A stretch of 64,000 bases of DNA, taken from contig AP031354.1 in the NCBI GenBank assembly GCA_037833965.1, positions 24,716,001 through 24,780,000 on the forward strand. Direction: 5' to 3'. The position numbers and the translations under genes are program-made. Of the stretch, positions 21,144 to 30,921 are shown piece after piece. Under the pieces are notes generated by a model. That model did no database searches. It saw nothing but the letters and a program-made list of their open reading frames with translations, and had not been told where the DNA came from. Every line of letters starts with the position of its first letter. The stretch's first letter is position 1. Source of the stretch: Marchantia polymorpha subsp. ruderalis (taxonomy: Eukaryota > Streptophyta > Marchantiopsida > Marchantiales > Marchantiaceae).

Positions 21144-21149
21144 CAATTA
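21141..21149 (+). promoter_or_regulatory. Leaky-stop context between gag-protease and pol
   Basis: The gag-protease frame ends TAG followed directly by CAATTA, and pol continues in the same frame. UAG-CAA-UUA is the read-through context known from tobacco mosaic virus replicase. Read-through of an in-frame stop to make a small amount of pol is a known strategy of gammaretroviruses, and in-frame gag/pol stops are reported in some plant LTR elements. Use of it here is inferred. Confidence 0.7.
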
Positions 21150-23984
21150 ACTGTGGGACTGGGAAGGAGTGAGACGAGTCACACCGAGGGCATTGTCGAC
21201 CCTAGTGACTGTCATGAAGTACAACTCAGTCCCGGCAAGTGCTTGAAGGTATCAAGCGCAGTGAGAGGAGACGAGCTAAGGAAAGTACAGGCGTTCCTTA
21301 GCCATTATGTCGACGTTTTCGCCTGGAAGATCGAAGACATGAAGGGGATACCTGCACGGTATGGGGAGCACCGTATCGATTTACTGGACGACTCAGTACC
21401 CATACGACAGCGCCAGTATCGCCTCAACCCAAAGTACTCCTTGCTAGTGAAAGAGGAGATAGATAAGTACTTGAGCGCTGGTATTATTTATCCTGTGCTC
21501 AGCAGTGAGTGGGTGTCGCCGATTGTTATCGTACCCAAGAAGTTGACGGGTAAGATACGAGTGTGTCAGGATTTCCGGAAGTTGAATGCGGCAACACGCA
21601 AGGATCATCACCCGTTACCATTCACGGATGCCATTCTAGACCATGTCGCAGGACATGAATGTTATAGCTTCCTGGATGGGTTCTCAGGTTACAATCAGGT
21701 GTCTATCCGTGAACAGGACAAGGATAAAACTACGTTCACAACCGACTGGGGAACTTACGCATACCACAAGATGCCCTTCGGTCTGTGCAACGCGCCTGCC
21801 ACCTTTCAACGGATGATGACCAATATCTTTCAGGAACAACTGAGGAAGTTCCTGGAGATATTCATAGATGACTTCTGTGTCTTTGGGAAGCGGTCTGAAC
21901 ACCTAAGTCACTTGAAGCAGACTTTCGATAAATGTAGAGAGAGCAGTTTATCGCTGCATCCCGAGAAGTGCTTTTTCTTCATGACTAGTGGGATCTTGTT
22001 GGGTCATCGGGTCTCGGCAGAAGGCATTGCGGTGGACATCGAGAAGGTCAAGGTTATACTCGAGCTTGAGCCACCCACGAATCTAAGAGAGCTGCGAGCA
22101 TTCCTGGGTCATGTGGGCTACTACCGAAGATTCATACACATGTATGCAATACTGGCGGCGGACCTGACCAAGTTGTTGAAGAAGGACGAGCCTTATGCTT
22201 GGGGTGCGAACCAGCAGACAGCATTTGAAGCTCTGAAAGCGAAACTCACGACTGCTCCCGTACTAAGGAGTCCAGACTGGAATCGACCATTCCATGTTTA
22301 CGTTGACACTTCGGCATTCGCCATCGGTGTAGTACTGAGTCAAAAGGATGACAACAAAAAGGACTACCCGATCTACTTCGCGAGCCGACAGCTGTCTCTA
22401 GCAGAGCGGAAGTACACCACGACGGAGAGAGAAGCGTTGGGGATGGTGTACTCCTGTAAAAAGTTCCGTCACTACCTAATCTGTTACGAGTTTGTGTTCC
22501 ATGTGGACCACTACGCATTGCAACACCTAGTCAAGAAAGCCGACCTATCCGGTCGAATCGCCAGGTGGGTGTTATTACTACAAGAGTTCACCTACACAGT
22601 CCAGACCAGGAAAGGGGTGCACCACGAAAATGCGGATTACTTGTCCCGATTATGGACACAGCCGACAGAGGAGGAATTGGTGGACGATTTTCCAGATGAA
22701 GAGTTATTTCAGTTGTCTGCAGGACATGAGTCCCGCTATGCCGACCTGTATCGATATCTGTTAACCCTCCAGTGCCCCGAGGGCATGGATTTGGAACAGC
22801 GAACTGTCTTTATTCATAAGGCAGGCCCGTATCAACTCCAGCAGGGGGTTTTGTTCAAGAAGATGGCGGATGAGCGCTTATGCAGATGCCTGGAGGAATC
22901 AGAAGTACCAAGAATAGTGAGTGCGATGCACACAGAGGAGGCGGGTGGACACTATGCCACCAGGAACACGGTCACAAAGATCCTAAATGCGGGGTATTGG
23001 TGGCCGACCATGTTTAAGGATGTTCTCGATTACATCCGCAAGTGCGACAGTTGCCAGAGGACGGGGAGACCGACGCCTACAACACGATGGCCCCTGACTC
23101 CCATCATGCCTCTAGCACCTTTCGAAAAGTGGGGTATTGACTTTGTAGGGCCGATACAACCAGTGACTAGAAGTACACGAAGGCGCTACATTCTGGTAGC
23201 AACGGACTACGCCACCAAAATGGTAGAGGCCAGAGCCACCAGAAGGGATGATGCTGCCACAGTGGCCGCATTCTTGTTTGAGTCAATCATCACACGCTAT
23301 GGATGTCCCTTAGAACTAGTCAGCGACCGGGGCACGCATTTTCTTAATCAGATCATCGAAGACCTGACACGGTATTTCCACATCAAGCACCGGAAGACTA
23401 CTCCATACAATCCCAAGGCAAATGGACTGACGGAGAAGTCCAATGGTCTGCTGTGTAAAATACTACTCAAGGTCACGGTGAATCACGCTCACGACTGGGA
23501 TACGAAGCTAGCAGCCGCTCTATGGGCGTACCGCACAGCTGAGAAGATTACGACCAAACAGACACCATACTTTCTGGTGTATGGGCAACACCCGATCCTC
23601 CCAATCGAATTTGAAGTACCCACACATCGAACGATGGATTTGCAGAGGATGGGCGCAGAGGAGAGTCAGCTCTACAGGTTACAGGAGGTCACGCTGCTGG
23701 ATGAGAGGAGAAGAGACGCCGAAGATCGCACCAGGAAAATCCAGCTCCGCCGAAAGGAGAGATACGATAAAAAGATCAAACCAGTACTACTGCAGGCGGG
23801 TGATTTGGCATTGCTCTATGACAGCAGGCATGCCAGATTCCCAGGCAAACTGCACCTAAGGTGGATGGGACCTTACAGGGTTGTCGAAGTCTTCCCGAAT
23901 GGGTCCATCCAACTTGCGGACCTGGCCGGCGATTTGTTAGGCACCCGAGTGAACGGGTGGCGGTTGAAGAAATACCACATGTGA
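21144..23984 (+). CDS. pol: pol: reverse transcriptase, RNase H, integrase
   Basis: The frame is open from just after the gag UAG to TGA at 23982-23984. Residues here are counted from 21153. Reverse transcriptase spans about 60-260, with the FRKLNAATRKDHHPLPF block, MPFGLCNAPATFQ and the catalytic FIDD at about 236. RNase H begins near 380 (FHVYVDTSAFAIG). Integrase has the HHCC zinc finger (about 592-635), the catalytic Asp in GIDFVGP (about 660), Asp in SDRGTHF (about 722) and Glu in LTEKSNG (about 758), and a C-terminal WMGPYRV motif (about 904). There is no chromodomain. Expression is expected through the leaky UAG. Confidence 0.93.
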   Translation, partial: QLTVGLGRSETSHTEGIVDPSDCHEVQLSPGKCLKVSSAVRGDELRKVQAFLSHYVDVFAWKIEDMKGIPARYGEHRIDLLDDSVPIRQRQYRLNPKYSLLVKEEIDKYLSAGIIYPVLSSEWVSPIVIVPKKLTGKIRVCQDFRKLNAATRKDHHPLPFTDAILDHVAGHECYSFLDGFSGYNQVSIREQDKDKTTFTTDWGTYAYHKMPFGLCNAPATFQRMMTNIFQEQLRKFLEIFIDDFCVFGKRSEHLSHLKQTFDKCRESSLSLHPEKCFFFMTSGILLGHRVSAEGIAVDIEKVKVILELEPPTNLRELRAFLGHVGYYRRFIHMYAILAADLTKLLKKDEPYAWGANQQTAFEALKAKLTTAPVLRSPDWNRPFHVYVDTSAFAIGVVLSQKDDNKKDYPIYFASRQLSLAERKYTTTEREALGMVYSCKKFRHYLICYEFVFHVDHYALQHLVKKADLSGRIARWVLLLQEFTYTVQTRKGVHHENADYLSRLWTQPTEEELVDDFPDEELFQLSAGHESRYADLYRYLLTLQCPEGMDLEQRTVFIHKAGPYQLQQGVLFKKMADERLCRCLEESEVPRIVSAMHTEEAGGHYATRNTVTKILNAGYWWPTMFKDVLDYIRKCDSCQRTGRPTPTTRWPLTPIMPLAPFEKWGIDFVGPIQPVTRSTRRRYILVATDYATKMVEARATRRDDAATVAAFLFESIITRYGCPLELVSDRGTHFLNQIIEDLTRYFHIKHRKTTPYNPKANGLTEKSNGLLCKILLKVTVNHAHDWDTKLAAALWAYRTAEKITTKQTPYFLVYGQHPILPIEFEVPTHRTMDLQRMGAEESQLYRLQEVTLLDERRRDAEDRTRKIQLRRKERYDKKIKPVLLQAGDLALLYDSRHARFPGKLHLRWMGPYRVVEVFPNGSIQLADLAGDLLGTRVNGWRLKKYHM

Positions 23985-24008
23985 GTGTTCGCGTGGGCGC
24001 TCACAATT

Positions 24009-24019
24009 GAGGAGGGGGG
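24009..24019 (+). other. Polypurine tract
   Basis: GAGGAGGGGGG lies two bases before the 3' LTR and 24 bases after the pol stop. It is the expected primer for plus-strand DNA synthesis. Its position means the U3-encoded ORF lies on the LTR side of the tract. Confidence 0.88.
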
Positions 24020-25265
24020 CATGTGGTACCCCACTTTTGGCAATTTTGAGGAAATTAAAACATTTTTGGAAAACTGTACCCTGGCAGCATTGTAAATAGC
24101 CTTCGGTACATCAAAACAGAGTGAATCCGGAAGATCGCGGGGATTCTCGAGGGATCTTGTAGAATCTGGGATTTGGGGTGCAGTAGTAAGGTCAGGCACC
24201 ACCCTCCCTGCGAGCTCCGCAGTTAGGATCTCTACGGCGCAAGGCGCAAGACCCGCCTTCGGAGGTTGCGTCCGCGGCTGTAGGGAAACCCTCGTAATTA
24301 GGTAACCCTCGGGCACCTTGACCAAGTTAGGATTCCGTTGGAAAGAGCTCGACGCGCTGATTCCAACGAGCCCAAGAACGCTTGGAACGGACGAGGACTT
24401 AGGGAGTTATCGCTACTGGAAGAAACGGAGGCGGTCGCCTGCGGCGGAAGGAGTTCGCCACCGGCGCGAATTCCGCCTGCGTGGAAGGGGGATTCAAGTT
24501 TTGTCCTATGCGCGGACGAAGGCGTTCGCCTGTGCACAGGCGAAGTAGGGTTAGGGAAGGCGCGAAGTCCGCCTACGCACAGGCGTTCGCCTGTGCACTG
24601 GCACTTCGGCGTCGGCGGGAGGTCCGCCTTGGGCCCTAGAAATGCGCCTTGTGAGGTAGAAAGTGTACGGCGCCTTCCGCGCCAGCGCAGCGCAGCGTAC
24701 GTCGGAAGACCGCCAGAGTAATCCAATCGGTACGGACCATGCGGACGGCACGGGTGGATGCGCTCTTGGACGGACGGAGTTGCGGCGGCGGAAGCGCCGA
24801 CGGAGAGACAAGGAACGGACAGACTGGACGGAGACGGCTGACCACGGTCAACGCCTTCCGCGCCAGCGCAGCGCCGCGGACGAAATTCGCCTGCGCACAG
24901 GCGAACGCCTGTGCACAGGAGGATGTTCAAGTTCCGCGCCGGCGGAGAATCCGCCGAGGCCCCTGCCTGCGCACAGGCAGGAGTTGAATTTTTGTCCGAC
25001 ATGCGGACGCACGCGTCAAGGCAGAAGGAGATTGGCCGAGGGGCGGTACGGACAAGTGTACCGCGCAAGGCGGAAAACTCGCCTTCGGCGCTACGCCCCC
25101 ATGTCCGGAGGGTGACACGCTCGCGGAGTTCAAATCCGCCAATTCGAGCGTGAGAGTTTAATCGACGACGGCGGAGCGTGAAGCCGCGCGTGAGAGCGAA
25201 GACCGTTCCAGCGTACAGCCGGCGCGGCCATCAAGTGAGACGTTCTTCACGACCAAGAGACGACC

Positions 25266-28200
25266 ATGACCTTCGACCTGGCGGCGGAGAGCGTCCCATT
25301 CTTGAATTCGCGATTCCAATCTCTTGTGCGCGCTGCGCGCATCCATCTGCTGGCTGCGGACCATTCTAGTCGTCGTCGCTCAGGAGATTTCTTGTTGATT
25401 GAGGGAGAAGTGAGTGCGCGTGATTTGGAATTGAGAGCGATTAGAGTTTGCCGAGAGAGAAAGAAACGCGGACAGTGCGGAAGTAGAATGAGCGGGCGAG
25501 CGAACCCCAGGAACGCAATGACGAGACCGAGCAGATTGCGGATGGTGCCACTTCGCCTGCCGCAGAACGGGCTGCGCGCTTTCGAAGAGCGCTTAATAGC
25601 AAGAAAGCTCGATTTCTTGCTATGGGGATGGAATTACATCTGCGCGAATATGGTGCGCGAGTGGCTAGAGCCACAGGGACCACCCTCGCGCGGATTGCGT
25701 CCGCATGTTGATCGGTGGACAGTCCAAGATTGGGCGCAGGCGTTGGGAAGATGTGCTGGCATGCCAGGGCATCTCCTTTTCGACAGCGAGAGCATCAAGG
25801 TGACCAAGCAAGAAGAAGCGCAATTTGTGGAGCTGTTCAAGACCGGGAGGTCTACCAAGAATGGGTACAGGACCCGTGATTACAAAGATCGATTTCGCCG
25901 GACTTTGTCCGCGGCGCTGATGCAATTACTGCAGCCGCACCGCGCCTGCTACATCACATTGTGGCAGGTCTCTTTTGTGGAGTGCGTCATCGAGGGAACT
26001 CCAATTCACTGGGCGAGCATCCTGCACAGAGTGATGCGACAGCACGCGTTTGAGGAGAAGGGGGGAACGCTAAACCATCTTTCTCCTTTCCTCATCAATT
26101 TTTATCGACAGCGGAATTGTTTGACAGCGGCGGAGCTTGAACATTTTCCGCCATTGTCCATCGACCATCCCGGGAAGTATGTGCGGGAGAACGAGGTCGA
26201 CACTGATGCGGAGGAGTCACCGACTTCTACCCCATCAAGACGGAGAGACGAAGGGAGACACACCCCTGCAGCGCGAGTGCCGCGGAAGCGGCGATGGAGG
26301 GAAGAGGCCGAAGAGGAGCAGCATCAAGAACTCTCTGCTCCCATTCGACCGCGGCCGCTGTGCGAGCCATACAGCCGGCCGAAGCAGAAGGCACGCAGAC
26401 TGGTGTTGCCAGCTGACAGTGCAGACACGGCGACGATTGCGACGGAGATAGGAAGTGCGTCGCCAGAGAGGCGAGAAGAAGCGCGGACGACCGCAGGAGC
26501 GACGGGCCACGCTGCAACCTCGTCGGGAGAGAGGCCGCCTACGGGCCAAGGGCCTCCGGAGTTACCACGTGCGATGCGGACAGATGTTCCGTTTGCGCAC
26601 AGGCAAACCTCCGCGGACGGACGAGCCTCCGCGGACCGGCGAACACAAGTGGACGTGGATCTACGCTTACGCGTGGGAAGGAGCAGTCCGCCTGTGCACA
26701 GGCGTTCGCCTGTGCACAGGTCGCCTGTGCACAGGTCACCTGTGCACAGAACACCTCCACACGTGCCGCCTGTGCACAGGCAAGAATCACCCCCGTTCCA
26801 ACGTAGGAAGGGGAAGGAGCCGGCGGAAGAACCGCCTACGAGACACCGGCCCTCGGGGCCAGACCCTCCGGCGCACCACGCGCCGCAATTCGCGCCTTCG
26901 GCGCCAGGGCCTTCGAGCCGAGGGGATACGAGCAGAGAGCGTGCGGAGGCCGCACCATCGGCGGGAAGTACGCCGATAGATGCGCCTTCGGCGGTAGGGC
27001 CTATAGGCCAAGGAACATCGGGCGTGCGGCCCCCGGCCATGTCGCCTTCGGCGATAGATGTCCGCGGCGCTACGCCTGCGGCGGACAAGGCGCCGGCACA
27101 TGCGCCTGCGCACGGGCCGGGCACAGCCCCCACGGACCGATCAAGGGAGCAGCAGACGGAGGAGCGGAGTGACTGTCCGCGGGACGACATCTCGATGCGC
27201 GATGCGCAATCCAACCCCGCGCAGCCACCCTCCGCTCGATCGCCTTCGGCGACGGACGACGGCGACAGAGAGAATGCGGTGGGCAATCAACCAGCGAGCG
27301 ACGGGGATGCCGCTCGGATACATTCGCCTTCCGCCTTAGACATTTTGGCGACGAGCAGCGAGGCTGCAGCCGTGCGCCCCCAGGCAGCACACGTCGAGGA
27401 CGTGCAGCCCCACTCGGGGCAGTCGCCGACGCAATCAATGGCGACTGAAATTCTCCACTCGGATGATGAGGACGGAGGCTCCACGGAAGAAATGTCAGGA
27501 GCAGAAGACACCGAGGAGGAGGAGGAGGAAATTGTTGGAGCGCCGGCGGCGGCGCTCTCTGAGCAGGTGATTCCGTTGCTGCGGTACTTGGATCGCAAGG
27601 TCGATAAATACGCCGACCCACTCCAGCCGGGATCTTACATCGAGCTAGTGCGCAGGCGGACTCGCACTAAAGTCCACACCAGCAAGCTATTAGCTAGAGT
27701 GGACCAGGAGTTGAGGGACTTGAAGGAGAAGCATGAGTGCTTGTGGGGACAGTACAAGCTTAATCAGAAATTCTACAAGCACTCCGAGAAGATGAAGGAT
27801 GAGAAACTGGGCGAGCTCACCAAGGAGCAGGTGAAGGTCAAGGAAGCACTCGATTTTGAGCAGGCCCAGAATCGGATTTTGTCAGAGGAGCTCGTGCGAC
27901 AGACGCGGTTGTTGGAACAATGTCAGCTCGCACGGCAGGCGGATGAAGAATTAATCCGCAGTTTACAGTCAGAGTGTGGCGAATTGAGGGCGCAACGTGC
28001 TGAAGCCGAATCGCAATTAGTGACCATTGAAGAGGATCGCAGGAAGGAGGCGGATCGCACGAAGGTGGAGACGGCGAGGCGAGTCGCCCACTGTCTCAAG
28101 GGCTACGCCCACTGGGAAGTGAAGGCGCAGGAGAAACTCTCACTGCGTGAGTTTGAATTGCGCGCAGCCGGGTTGTTGTCAGGCGACAGTAGGAGTCGGC

Positions 28201-28418
28201 GGAAGGTAGCGAAGAAGCTCGAGGCCTTTCTGTCGAAGGCACAGGATACCATGTCCGCCCTCGAGGGGGAGGTGTCCGCGGCGTTGCAGCGGTTGGGACT
28301 GCGTAGTCGAGCGGAAGAGTGGCAGGGTAGGGAGTTAGTGCGCGGCAGCCGGCCGCGCAGGAGACGTAGTACAGGTTCCGCGGAGTGTAGTGTAGCGTGG
28401 TTCCGTGCAGGCGAGTAG
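25266..28418 (+). CDS. U3-encoded 1,050-residue protein (3' LTR copy)
   Basis: The same protein as the 5' LTR copy, identical over its whole length. In this copy the ORF follows pol and the polypurine tract, so a full-length or spliced transcript started in the 5' LTR would contain it as its last gene. Function unknown: an N-terminal conserved domain, a disordered middle, and a C-terminal coiled coil. Confidence 0.8.
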   Translation: MTFDLAAESVPFLNSRFQSLVRAARIHLLAADHSSRRRSGDFLLIEGEVSARDLELRAIRVCRERKKRGQCGSRMSGRANPRNAMTRPSRLRMVPLRLPQNGLRAFEERLIARKLDFLLWGWNYICANMVREWLEPQGPPSRGLRPHVDRWTVQDWAQALGRCAGMPGHLLFDSESIKVTKQEEAQFVELFKTGRSTKNGYRTRDYKDRFRRTLSAALMQLLQPHRACYITLWQVSFVECVIEGTPIHWASILHRVMRQHAFEEKGGTLNHLSPFLINFYRQRNCLTAAELEHFPPLSIDHPGKYVRENEVDTDAEESPTSTPSRRRDEGRHTPAARVPRKRRWREEAEEEQHQELSAPIRPRPLCEPYSRPKQKARRLVLPADSADTATIATEIGSASPERREEARTTAGATGHAATSSGERPPTGQGPPELPRAMRTDVPFAHRQTSADGRASADRRTQVDVDLRLRVGRSSPPVHRRSPVHRSPVHRSPVHRTPPHVPPVHRQESPPFQRRKGKEPAEEPPTRHRPSGPDPPAHHAPQFAPSAPGPSSRGDTSRERAEAAPSAGSTPIDAPSAVGPIGQGTSGVRPPAMSPSAIDVRGATPAADKAPAHAPAHGPGTAPTDRSREQQTEERSDCPRDDISMRDAQSNPAQPPSARSPSATDDGDRENAVGNQPASDGDAARIHSPSALDILATSSEAAAVRPQAAHVEDVQPHSGQSPTQSMATEILHSDDEDGGSTEEMSGAEDTEEEEEEIVGAPAAALSEQVIPLLRYLDRKVDKYADPLQPGSYIELVRRRTRTKVHTSKLLARVDQELRDLKEKHECLWGQYKLNQKFYKHSEKMKDEKLGELTKEQVKVKEALDFEQAQNRILSEELVRQTRLLEQCQLARQADEELIRSLQSECGELRAQRAEAESQLVTIEEDRRKEADRTKVETARRVAHCLKGYAHWEVKAQEKLSLREFELRAAGLLSGDSRSRRKVAKKLEAFLSKAQDTMSALEGEVSAALQRLGLRSRAEEWQGRELVRGSRPRRRRSTGSAECSVAWFRAGE

Positions 28419-28454
28419 CGTAGTGCAGTGTAGTGCTAGGTAGGACTTAGAAGG

Positions 28455-28483
28455 TATAAAATAGTTCCAGGCGTTTTGCCTGG
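28455..28483 (+). promoter_or_regulatory. TATA box and hairpin in the 3' LTR
   Basis: TATAAAATAG at 28455 and CCAGGC-GTTTT-GCCTGG at 28467-28483, identical to the 5' LTR. In this copy the promoter could drive transcription outward into flanking DNA. Confidence 0.7.
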
Positions 28484-29430
28484 GGTTCTTTCCCATCAGA
28501 AGTGCAGATCAGGAACCCATTTCCTTTGCGTGTTTGTGTCCTTGAGTTCTGTCACCACGCACGAGGAGTTACAACTTAGCGTTCCGCATTTTGTAGCTGA
28601 AGGCCTTCGGCCGAATGTTCAGAGCTAGTACATTGGTTAGAGACTTGAGTAGTTCGGAACTGCACCTGCGGGTGACTGCCGATGCTCAGAGCCAGTGACT
28701 AGTTAGATACTTGAACAGTTTCGCCCCTACACCTTCGAGTGTTTCTTTCTGATTGTACTCCTTGGGATTTTTCCCCTGAATGCCAAAGTGAAGTTTTGCT
28801 ACTTCGTGTAAGCCTTGGTTGTAAATTCAGGTTACGCTGCAGCAGGTGCTTTGAGGGTAACCCCTGTAGTATTTCTGGGAATGACAAGTGCCTGAGAATT
28901 CAAACTCTTCAATAGACTGTTGTTGTGTTACTGGAATGTTTCTCAGTGAGCCCTTCAGTGCGGACCTGTGTTCTCTGCGCGTTTTGTGAGTTGAGAGTGT
29001 TGTTCACCGCGTAGGAGTGACTTCGATCCGAAGTAGGCAGTCCAAACCGGGTTTCCTACACTAGCAGCAAGCTGGTGGAAGTGTTGTAAAAGCCGGAGTT
29101 GGAAGTCACTGCCCGCAGCTTTGCCGAGTGTGCTCGTGAGAGACTTTCCCCCTGAAATCTTGAAGTAGAGGTCCTAACGGATCTCTGGGTTGTGTTTCTG
29201 TAGTTTCAGGTGTGTGTGTGTGTGTGTTACGCTGCACTGTGCGACCTCCGAGTGCGCTCCGAGTGGACACTTGCAGTATTTCTGGGAGTGACAGTTGCCT
29301 GAGAATTCAAACTCCTCAATAGTCTGTTAAAACGTGACACTTTGTACCCTGTGTGTTCCTCTGTCCCTGTGGGTTCGACCTTTCTACCACTATATTGCAG
29401 TTTTAGCCTTTAGTGGGTTATTACAGCCTT

Positions 29431-29750
29431 GGACTTCGAAGTGGGGAGTTCGGCCTGGGAACGGAGAGCTGGTGGTGTGCGTGTGTGGAGATGGAAGTGG
29501 TGTGCTCGGCCTTGGAGCTGAGAGCTGGTGGTGTGTTAGGGTGTGGAAATCGAAGGTGGGATCAGTAGGAGGAATAGGGTGTGGGTGTGAGTGATTTTTC
29601 GCAGGGAAGTGGTGAGAATTAGGAGGGGAGTGTGCAGAGTTCGAAGTAGGAGGAAGCAAACTCTCGTGGGTGGAGAGTCGTATCAGAGAGTGAAATTAAA
29701 TTGGATCTGAGATTGAAGTGTAAAATCTGTAAGTGGGAGCTGAAATCTTA
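29431..29750 (+). mobile_element. Continuation of the split family-3 LTR
   Basis: Resumes the LTR interrupted at 12800. The sequence from GGACTTCGAAGTGGGG onward matches, reversed, 42160 down to about 41960, including a short remnant of the GATCTGAGATTGAAGTG minisatellite. Similarity fades near 29750. Confidence 0.65.
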
Positions 29751-29786
29751 GATCAAATAGGCAACAATCTAGCCTATTTGCAGGGA

Positions 29787-29900
29787 GTCTCCCGTCCGCA
29801 TGGAGTCGCGTATCTGCAGGGAGTCTCCCGTCCTCATGGAGTCTCCCGTCCACATGGAGTCGCCCGTCCGCAGGCGAGTAGCGAGTAGGAGTAGGCGAAT
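29787..29900 (+). repeat. Short tandem repeat around CATGGAGTC/CAGGGAGTC
   Basis: A degenerate unit of about 18 bases is repeated roughly six times, followed by GAGTAGC/CAAGTAGC repeats to about 29925. On the minus strand it encodes a meaningless TGDSM-type repeat. Confidence 0.7.
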
Positions 29901-29989
29901 TGGCGTGTAGCAAGTAGCAAGTAGCGAGTCTGCGTTCCCCGCCGGCTCCCTACTCGCAACTCCTTGGCCCGAAGGCCCTTGCGCCGAAG

Positions 29990-30921
29990 TCTCCATATCA
30001 GTAACTTCCGACACTCATAACTCATTGATATCTTAATTGTTCGAAGCGTTCTTGGGCTCGTTAGAACCACCGCGTCAAGTTCTTTCCAACGAGACCCTAA
30101 TCAAGTCAAGGCGTTACGAATTAAGAAAGTTATAAGGGATTCACTCTTCCGCCGAATGCACTCTCTCGCATCGCCGAAGACGTTGACCCGAAGACGTCCA
30201 TCGCCGAAGGCGAACATCTAGGGCCGAAGGCGGATATTCCGCCGATGGCAAAGTGCCTACGCGTAGGTGAATTCCTTCCGCCTATGCTTAGGCGGAATTC
30301 CCGGCGGACTTCCCGCCGACGACGAACTCCTTCCGCCTCTGCGTAGGCGCTCGTCTTCGCATCTTCCGACAGTCACAACTCCCTGAGTCCTCATCCGTTC
30401 CAGGCGTTCTTGAGCTTGTTAGAACGAGCGTGTTGAGTTCTTTCCAACAAGACCCTAATCAAGTCAATGCATTGTGAATTGAGTAAGTAATGGGGGATTC
30501 ATTCTTCCGCCGAAGGCCCTTGCCCCGAAGGTGTCTACCGCCGAAGGCGCATCTTCCGGCGGTTCTTCCGCCGCAGGCGTACCGCCGAAGTCACTCTACC
30601 GCCGAAGGCCCCCCATCAGTAACATCCGACACTCATAACTCAGTGACTTCTCATTTGTTTCACAAGTTCTTGGGCTCGTTAGAACCAACGCGTCAAGCTC
30701 TTTCCAACAAGACCTGAAGTAACTCAATGCGTTACGAATTGAGAAAGTTATGAGTGATCTACCGCCGAAGGTGCTCGAAGCGGGTCCCGCAGCATGAACC
30801 GCCCGTTCCGTCCCAAGCGTCCCACTGTGGCCTAAGCCCAAAACCCCTTGACTGTCCTCGATCTTTTTTTTACTCTGGTTTTGCGTACCGACTACTATTT
30901 ACAGCTGCTACCGCGATACTT
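29990..30921 (-). mobile_element. Right part of the outer family-4 LTR
   Basis: Matches 54133-54807, the right part of the second family-4 LTR. It holds three reversed copies of the inverted-repeat module (about 30010-30115, 30370-30480 and 30625-30745). It is interrupted at TACTT by the solo family-1 LTR and finishes at 36318-36374. Fossil. Confidence 0.65.

Larger units (their letters stand above)
12801..29425 (+). mobile_element. Complete young Ty3/gypsy element with giant ORF-bearing LTRs (family 1)
   Basis: Both LTRs are exactly 5404 bp (12801-18204 and 24022-29425), and the target duplication GCCTT is perfect (12796-12800 and 29426-29430). The order is LTR, Asp-tRNA-like primer site, gag-protease, leaky UAG, RT-RNase H-integrase, polypurine tract, LTR. 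I noticed a single difference between the LTRs, and long stretches translate identically on both strands, so the insertion is very young: on ordinary plant substitution rates, roughly tens of thousands of years or less. It looks whole. The integrase ends in a GPY-type motif without a chromodomain, placing it in the non-chromovirus (Tat/Athila-like) branch. Its 16.6-kb size comes mostly from the LTRs, each of which holds a 1,050-codon ORF. Confidence 0.93.
24022..29425 (+). repeat. 3' LTR of the complete element
   Basis: 5404 bp, same ends and length as the 5' LTR, offset by 11,221 bases, and near-identical to it. Because it is the 3' copy, its U3 with the long ORF is present in genomic RNA downstream of pol. 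The next bases, GCCTT, repeat the 5' flank. Confidence 0.93.

Noticed and set aside
24022-29425. The long near-exact repeat (12801-18204 and 24022-29425) as an assembly duplication
   Set aside because: Each copy abuts the expected parts (primer site, polypurine tract) and the outer ends carry a 5-bp target duplication, so these are genuine LTRs.
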